Part shown: positions 32,505 through 37,122 of the stretch, piece by piece
Numbering within the stretch: position 1 is the first letter of the stretch
Layout: each line of letters starts with the position of its first letter
IMG/VR virus record: IMGVR_UViG_3300034106_000536
Coordinates: 1 to 37,122 of that record
Length of the DNA: 37,122 bases
Source of the DNA: a virus
Direction: 5' to 3' (one strand)
The notes under the pieces: generated by a model
What the model saw: only the letters and a program-made list of their open reading frames with translations
Database searches by the model: none
What the model was told of the DNA's origin: nothing
Program-made: the position numbers and the translations under genes

Positions 32505-32993
32505 ATGCCAGAAATATTAGAGTTTGACAAGATGTTCTACAGAAATTTTGAACCCAAATTGGGGAATAGATTTATTATGGAAATCAATGGTATTGAATCA
32601 TACATCATCAAAACTGCAAGTAGACCAACATTTACTTCGGAAATAGTTGAATTAGACCATATCAACGTAAAGCGTAAGATAAAGGGAAAATCAACTTGGG
32701 ATGATATAACTATATCTCTTTATGACCCAATTGTTCCATCTGGAGCACAACAAGTTATGGAGTGGGTTAGAAGTTCACATGAATCATTGACAGGTAGAGA
32801 TGGGTATGCAGCTTTTTATAAGAAAGATATCAATTTCTTCTTATTAGGTCCAGTTGGTGATAAAGTAGAACAATGGACTCTTAAAGGAGCATTCATTACT
32901 TCGGCAAACTTTGGTGAATTGGATTGGGCTTCAAACGACCCACTATCGATAGAATTAACTTTAACTTATGATTACGCAATTCTTGAATACTAA
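32505..32993 (+). CDS. 19: Tail tube protein, T4 gp19-like
   Basis: The 162-residue product is the same size as T4 gp19 (163). The pattern 'NFEPKLGNRFIMEINGIESY' followed by 'KTASRPTFTSEIVELDHINV', 'WDDITISLYDPIVPSGAQQV' and the end 'DPLSIELTLTYDYAILEY' is typical of tube proteins of T4-like phages. Hexameric rings stack to form the DNA channel within the sheath. It is followed by a strong terminator, making a monocistronic unit suited to high expression. Confidence 0.95.
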   Translation: MPEILEFDKMFYRNFEPKLGNRFIMEINGIESYIIKTASRPTFTSEIVELDHINVKRKIKGKSTWDDITISLYDPIVPSGAQQVMEWVRSSHESLTGRDGYAAFYKKDINFFLLGPVGDKVEQWTLKGAFITSANFGELDWASNDPLSIELTLTYDYAILEY

Positions 32994-33020
32994 TCTTTAA
33001 TTGTAAACTTTAAAATAACT

Positions 33021-33053
33021 AAAATGGAGTGTAGAAATACATTCCATTTTTTT
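33021..33053 (+). terminator. Intrinsic terminator after the tail tube gene, GAAA tetraloop
   Basis: A 13-bp stem (33021-33033 with 33038-33050, including one G-T pair) is closed by a GAAA tetraloop and followed by T's. It lies 27 nt after the tube stop. Confidence 0.88.
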
Positions 33054-33081
33054 GTTTTATATATACTTATAATTAAACAAA

Positions 33082-33912
33082 ATGTTATTATTTATGGAAC
33101 AACAAAACGTAGAACAACAGGTTACTAGAGGATTAGGTGCAACGCCTTCTCATGAGCAAAAAAATTATCCATTCCCAACGGAGGTTATCAGTTTACCATC
33201 TAAAGGATTGTGTTATCCAGAATCATCCCCATTGGCTAAAGGAGAAATTACGATTAAATTAATGACGGCAAAGGAAGAGGATATCCTTACTTCTCCTAAT
33301 TTAGTTAAAAAAGGAATACATTTAGATAAACTTTTAGAATCAGTAGTAGTTGAACCTGGAGTAAATGTACATGATTTATTAATAGGTGATAAAAATGCTA
33401 TTTTGATATCATCCAGAGTGTTAGCGTTCGGACCTGAATATGAAGTTACAATTAATGACCCTAACGAAAATGAACCTGTAAAGGTAGTAGTAGATTTATT
33501 AAAAATTCAAATCAAAGAAATTGACGAAAGTTTACTATCAAGACATAATGAATATGATTATACGTTACCTATTTCTAAAACTCCTATAAAGTTTAGATTA
33601 TTAACACATGGTGATGAACTTGCAATAAATAAAGATATAGAAGCTTTACAAAAAACTACAAAGGGAAGTAATGAAATCACATCCAGATACAGAAGAATTA
33701 TTACAGAAGTAGATGGTAATAGGGATTTAGGATATATTAGTAACTTTGTTACAAATAGATTATTAGCAGGAGATTCCAAAACATTGAGAAAAGAGATTGG
33801 TAAAATTAGTCCAGATTTAGATTTAAAATTTGATTACGAATCACCTTTTACAGGAGAAAAGGAGGTTCTTCGTATCCCATTCGGGGTCGACTTTTTTTAC
33901 CCTTCCGAGTAA
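33082..33912 (+). CDS. 26: Tail assembly chaperone/baseplate hub-assembly protein, T4 gp26-like
   Basis: This is a 276-residue protein. The pattern 'FPTEVISLPSKGLCYPESSP', then 'ITIKLMTAKEEDILTSPNLV', 'VHDLLIGDKNAILISSRVLA' and 'FGPEYEV' matches the T4 gp26-type family (Pfam T4_baseplate), which in many contractile phages occupies the tail-assembly-chaperone slot between tube and tape measure. The ATG at 33082 follows an A-rich leader like other genes; an in-frame ATG at 33094 ('MEQQNVEQQ') is an alternative. The frame ends 'FGVDFFYPSE', just after a run of seven T's (33892-33898). A second conserved domain continues in the +1 frame, so part of the product may be extended by frameshift. Confidence 0.85.
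   Translation: MLLFMEQQNVEQQVTRGLGATPSHEQKNYPFPTEVISLPSKGLCYPESSPLAKGEITIKLMTAKEEDILTSPNLVKKGIHLDKLLESVVVEPGVNVHDLLIGDKNAILISSRVLAFGPEYEVTINDPNENEPVKVVVDLLKIQIKEIDESLLSRHNEYDYTLPISKTPIKFRLLTHGDELAINKDIEALQKTTKGSNEITSRYRRIITEVDGNRDLGYISNFVTNRLLAGDSKTLRKEIGKISPDLDLKFDYESPFTGEKEVLRIPFGVDFFYPSE
33892..33898 (+). other. Candidate +1 (or -2) frameshift site, T7 run
   Basis: The codons here read GAC TTT TTT TAC. A +1 slip of the Phe tRNA within the seven T's re-pairs perfectly and enters the frame that encodes '(T)LPSNYSIVLHQKLFQMVYY'. The zero-frame stop TAA lies 14 nt beyond the run. A GGAGG-containing purine stretch (33852-33865) upstream is one of the few Shine-Dalgarno-like sequences in the window. 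Polymerase slippage or a sequencing error in the homopolymer would look the same. Confidence 0.5.
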
Positions 33913-34123
33913 TTATTCCATAGTATTACATCAAAAACTATTTCAAATGGTTTATTATGCTAATGGTGGATTTAATTGGCATGATGTATATTTTATGCCC
34001 ATTAAATTACGGGAGTTCTATTGGAGAGAATTATTGAAAGCAAAAGAAAGTGAAAGTGAAGCAATGAATAAAGCTACAAGTAAATCTCAATCAAATAATT
34101 CTTCTAAAATAAGAAGAAGATGA
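33899..34123 (+). CDS. Second tail-assembly-chaperone domain in the +1 frame (gp51-like)
   Basis: From the slippage point this frame encodes about 74 residues. The part 'LHQKLFQMVYYANGGFNWHD' then 'VYFMPIKLREFYWRELLKAK' has the M-P-x-x-x-R-x-F-Y pattern typical of the second domain of phage tail-assembly chaperones, ending in a Ser/Lys-rich tail. The first ATG in this frame is at 33947, inside the conserved helix, and the only other start upstream is a TTG at 33830 without leader features. That makes entry by frameshift from the 33082 gene the better model. Independent start at 33947, 34 nt after the upstream stop, would give a 58-residue protein and cannot be excluded. The stop TGA overlaps the next ATATTTATA box. 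Confidence 0.62.
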   Translation, partial: TLPSNYSIVLHQKLFQMVYYANGGFNWHDVYFMPIKLREFYWRELLKAKESESEAMNKATSKSQSNNSSKIRRR

Positions 34124-34131
34124 TATTTATA
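34123..34131 (+). promoter_or_regulatory. ATATTTATA box before the small gene upstream of the tape measure
   Basis: An exact 9-mer whose first A is the last base of the preceding TGA, 23 nt before the ATG at 34155. Confidence 0.45.
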
Positions 34132-34154
34132 TAAGAATAAATAATAGAACTATC

Positions 34155-34412
34155 ATGTCTAAAAAAATAAAAATAACAGAAGCCGGTTTAATGGGATTTT
34201 TCAAAAGTTTTTTTCGAGCTAAATCCGATGGAAAAGAAAGTGAGTGGTTATCATCATTAAGAGATAAAAGTCCAGAACTTGCGGATATTTGGAAAGATTA
34301 TGATGATAAAATTTCTAAAAGTACTGATTGGAATAGGCACATGATGATGAAGTATGGAGGAGGAGATACTAAACATCTTGATGATTTTCAAAAAAAATAC
34401 GGTATAAAGTAA
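34155..34412 (+). CDS. Small hypothetical protein upstream of the tape measure
   Basis: This 85-residue charged protein begins 'MSKKIKITEAGLMGFFKSFF' and contains 'WLSSLRDKSPELADIWKDYD', giving amphipathic helices. The N-terminal 'GFFKSFFRAK' is mildly hydrophobic but too short and basic for a clear membrane segment. Its position between tail-assembly chaperones and tape measure suggests a tail-assembly role, but I know no function for this kind of protein. It has its own promoter-like box. Confidence 0.72.
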   Translation: MSKKIKITEAGLMGFFKSFFRAKSDGKESEWLSSLRDKSPELADIWKDYDDKISKSTDWNRHMMMKYGGGDTKHLDDFQKKYGIK

Positions 34413-34423
34413 TTTATATATTA

Positions 34424-37122
34424 AATGTCAACACCCAATCAGGACCAACAGGATAGATTAGCGTTACTTCGAGAAATCGAACTCGTTAATGCTCGTATTC
34501 TCGAAATGAATAGAGCTGCCGCTACTGCGTCTGGAGAAGAAAGGACAAATTTAGAAAGTAGAATAGCGCAGCACGAATTAATTCTCCGAGCAAATCGTGA
34601 AGAGTTGGCTGTTTTAAATTCTCTCAAAAAACTAACAAAGGAGAATTTAACAAATTTTGATTCCATAGATGATACATTATCTAGTATCGGAAATACACTC
34701 CAAAACAATTCCGCTTTACAAAACACATTTAATACTAAATTAGATGCTGCAAAAAATACATTAAGAAGTGTAGCAGCTGCAGTTGAATCAGGTACGTTTG
34801 ATGATAGACAACTAAAACATATCGATGCAGCGGGTAAAGCATACGCTGAAATGAATACTTCAATAGCAACTGCAGCTAGTAATTTACAAAATGGTAGAAT
34901 ATCACAACAAGAATATAATGAGATAGTAAAACAATCTGTAAAATCATTTGATGACCTATTATCTGCAATAGATACCAGTACTCAAGCGGGTAAAGATTTG
35001 GTAAAGACATTTATAGAGGGTAGGGCGGAAGTGGAATCCTTTGTAAACGCTGCAGAAAGAAGTACCGCAGCATTAGATACTATGAATGGAGCAATAGACC
35101 AATTAGGAAGTAGTGGTATTCCGTTGGCTAAAGAATTTAGTAATGCGTTAGGAGGGATTGTTAATGAGGGTAAATTGGGTAAAGCAGCATTGGCTGCATT
35201 AGGAGCAGCAGCTGGAAAATTGGCGTATGATTATTTTGGGGCTGGAACCAAAGCTAGTGTTAAATCAGCAAATGATGTAAAACAAGCTCAAATTGATGGT
35301 GCATTTGCTGTAGCTACAGCTCAAAATGAATTAGCATTTGCCGCAGAACAAGCCGCTTCGGATTTTGGCTTCCAATTACAAAGTATGGCTGCTCAATTTA
35401 ACGCAGCATCAAAAACCGCACTTTTTGGTAAAGGATTGGGTAGTGTAGGATACGCTGCATCTCAATTACAATTAGCAGGAATATCAGCGGAAACAATTGC
35501 AACCGCTACCGCTGCAGCATCGAAATCTGGTAGTGGTTCTACAAAATTAGCAGCCGATATGGCTATATTTTCTGAAAGAAGTGGTATATCGGTTGATAAT
35601 CTTGCAAACGTACAACAGGCATTTAAATTATTAGATGGGGTATCGGCTGGTACTGCATTAAATATGGCGGAAGGTACTAGAGCAATGGCAGAACAAGCTG
35701 GATTAAATGTTGGTGATATAATGAATGAAGTTGCATCTGCATCTGAAATGGCATTAAGTTATCAAATACAAAGTGGTAACGCATTAGCTAGACAAGTAGT
35801 TTATGCAAAATCATTAGGTGTTAGTTTCAATGAAGTAGCTAAAGCTGGGCAAGATATGGTGTTGAACTATAAAGATAGTATCAAAGCCGAAATGAGTTTA
35901 TCAGCGATGTTGGGTAAGAATGTAGATTTATCTCAAGTTAGAGCTAAATTTGCAAGTGGTGATACCGAAGGTGCATTGGAATCATTACGGGCTCAAGGAT
36001 TAGACCCTTCCCAAATGAATATGTTCCAACAACAACAATTGCAACAAGCAACTGGTGGAATGGATTTAAATACATTAAAAAAAATAGCAACTCCTGGATT
36101 CCAAGAAGGAGTTGGAACAGTGGGTACGTTGGAAGAAAAAAGTGCCAAAGCATCGAATGAGGCCTTTTTAGCATTAAAACAAAATTCAGCAGCTGCATTG
36201 GCAACTCAAGAAGCACTGATTTCTGGACAAAAAGCAGTTCAAGATGCTGCTTTATCTGCAATAAAAGATGTTACTCTTAAAAGTTCTGATGCATATAAGC
36301 AATATCTAACCGATTTGGCTCAATTGGATATAGAAAGAATGTTTAGCGAAAATTTAGGTGGAGCAATAGCTGCGGGTCTTGGAGGAATGCTTGGTAACTT
36401 TTTACCGGATATTTTTAAAAAGATGATGCCAGGTGGAGGTGGAACTGGCGGCGCCGGAGGTGGTGGAATTATGAAAAGTTTGACAGGTCCAATGTCAAAG
36501 GTGGCCAAAGTAGGTGGTAGCGCAGCAGGTGGATTACTTTCTGGTGGTATGGCTTTTATGGAGAAAAAAGAAGAAGGTGGTTCAACGGGTGAAGCAGCCG
36601 GTGCTGCTCTTTTACAAGGTGGATTAGCAGCAGGTGGAGCAGCATTGGGAGCTGCATTTGGTGGACCATTGGGTATGATGGTTGGTGGATTTTTGGGAGA
36701 TACGTTGGGTGGATGGATAAATGATTACGCACCAGGTGTATCTGAAAACTTTGGCAAATTGTGGGATAGTGTTGGTGAGAAATTTTCTGCCATAGGTGAT
36801 GCGTTCAGGCCTGTAATTGAGAATGTGGATAATTTTTTAAAATCAATTGGATTTGATGAAGGACTGGGGTCTATATTCTCAATGATGGCCGAATATGTTG
36901 GTACTACATTAATGCAACCTTTCACTGCTTTACTTTCTATATTTGGATTTTTATTTGATATAGTAGGTGCATTTGGTCAATTGTTAAGTGGAGATTTTCA
37001 AGGAGCGTGGGATACGTTGTCAAACGGATTTTTGGATATGCTATCTGGTATATTTTCTCCATTTAAAGATGCATTCACAATGCTTCATTTTGCATTTGCA
37101 ACATTTTGGAATGGTATAGCTG
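34424..37122 (+). CDS. Tail tape measure protein, 3' end outside window
   Basis: The frame is open from ATG 34424 to the window end, giving at least 899 residues. It starts 'MSTPNQDQQDRLALLREIEL', followed by ~200 residues of coiled-coil helix. An Ala/Gln/Ser-rich helical middle ('SGSGSTKLAADMAIFSERSG', 'NLANVQQAFKLLDGVSAGT') is typical of tape measures. At about residues 665-685 lies a Gly-rich linker ('MMPGGGGTGGAGGGGI'), then small-residue hydrophobic stretches ('GGLAAGGAALGAAFGGPLGM') of the kind that insert into membranes at injection. Aromatic hydrophobic segments continue to the end ('FTALLSIFGFLFDIVGAFG'). Location after tube and chaperones supports the call. Only 5 nt separate the start from a weak AATTTATA sequence at 34411-34418. 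Confidence 0.87.

Noticed and set aside
33830-33898. TTG start for the second chaperone frame
   Set aside because: No leader features precede it and the encoded residues up to the T run look unlike the family. Entry by slippage at the T run explains the conserved part better.
1-37122. tRNA genes or stop-codon reassignment
   Set aside because: I saw no cloverleaf with a convincing T-arm, and TAA, TAG and TGA all end genes at sensible places, so the standard code fits.

Overview
The window is a stretch of the virion-structure region of a large T4-like tailed phage (contractile tail, myovirus morphology). Every gene reads on the + strand and the genes are tightly packed. Recognisable T4-type parts appear in near-T4 order: prohead protease (gp21-like), scaffold core (gp22-like), major capsid protein (gp23-like), two neck proteins (gp13/gp14-like), tail terminator/sheath stabiliser (gp15-like), tail sheath (gp18-like), tail tube (gp19-like), tail-assembly chaperones (gp26/gp51-like) and the start of the tape measure. 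Portal and terminase would lie upstream and baseplate genes downstream; neither is in the window.

The host is probably a member of Bacteroidota, perhaps a flavobacterium. This is inference from three things: the DNA is very AT-rich, nearly all start codons follow A-rich leaders without a Shine-Dalgarno sequence, and the phage carries a ribosomal protein bS21 with a Bacteroidota-like 'FVKPSV' core.

Layout. (1) 1-5670: head-interior genes. They include a probable protease-processed polyprotein, an EF-hand protein, several small proteins with gp21-type N-terminal peptides, the prohead protease, a ferritin-like protein and viral bS21; a terminator ends the block. (2) 5671-9276: scaffold, major capsid protein and a probable head fibre, each of the last two followed by a terminator. 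(3) 9371-13032: neck and tail-completion genes. (4) 13036-30151: a 17-kb cassette of Ser/Thr-rich fibre-like genes with shared N-terminal domains, internal repeats, two LamG-like domains and two S74 self-cleaving chaperone tails. It also holds a GT-B glycosyltransferase and a fibre-like protein interrupted by a Hint (intein-like) domain. (5) 30222-37122: sheath, tube, a chaperone gene pair that looks frameshifted, a small unknown protein and the tape measure, which runs off the end.

Regulation. The 9-mer ATATTTATA recurs in the short gaps, usually 20-45 nt before a start codon, and is the best candidate for a phage middle/late promoter element. One exact T4-type late box (TATAAATA) stands before the scaffold gene. 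Six hairpin terminators divide the transcript. The most unusual content is the Hint-domain fibre next to a glycosyltransferase, the polyprotein cut by a ΦxE protease, viral bS21, and the T7-run frameshift between the chaperone genes.
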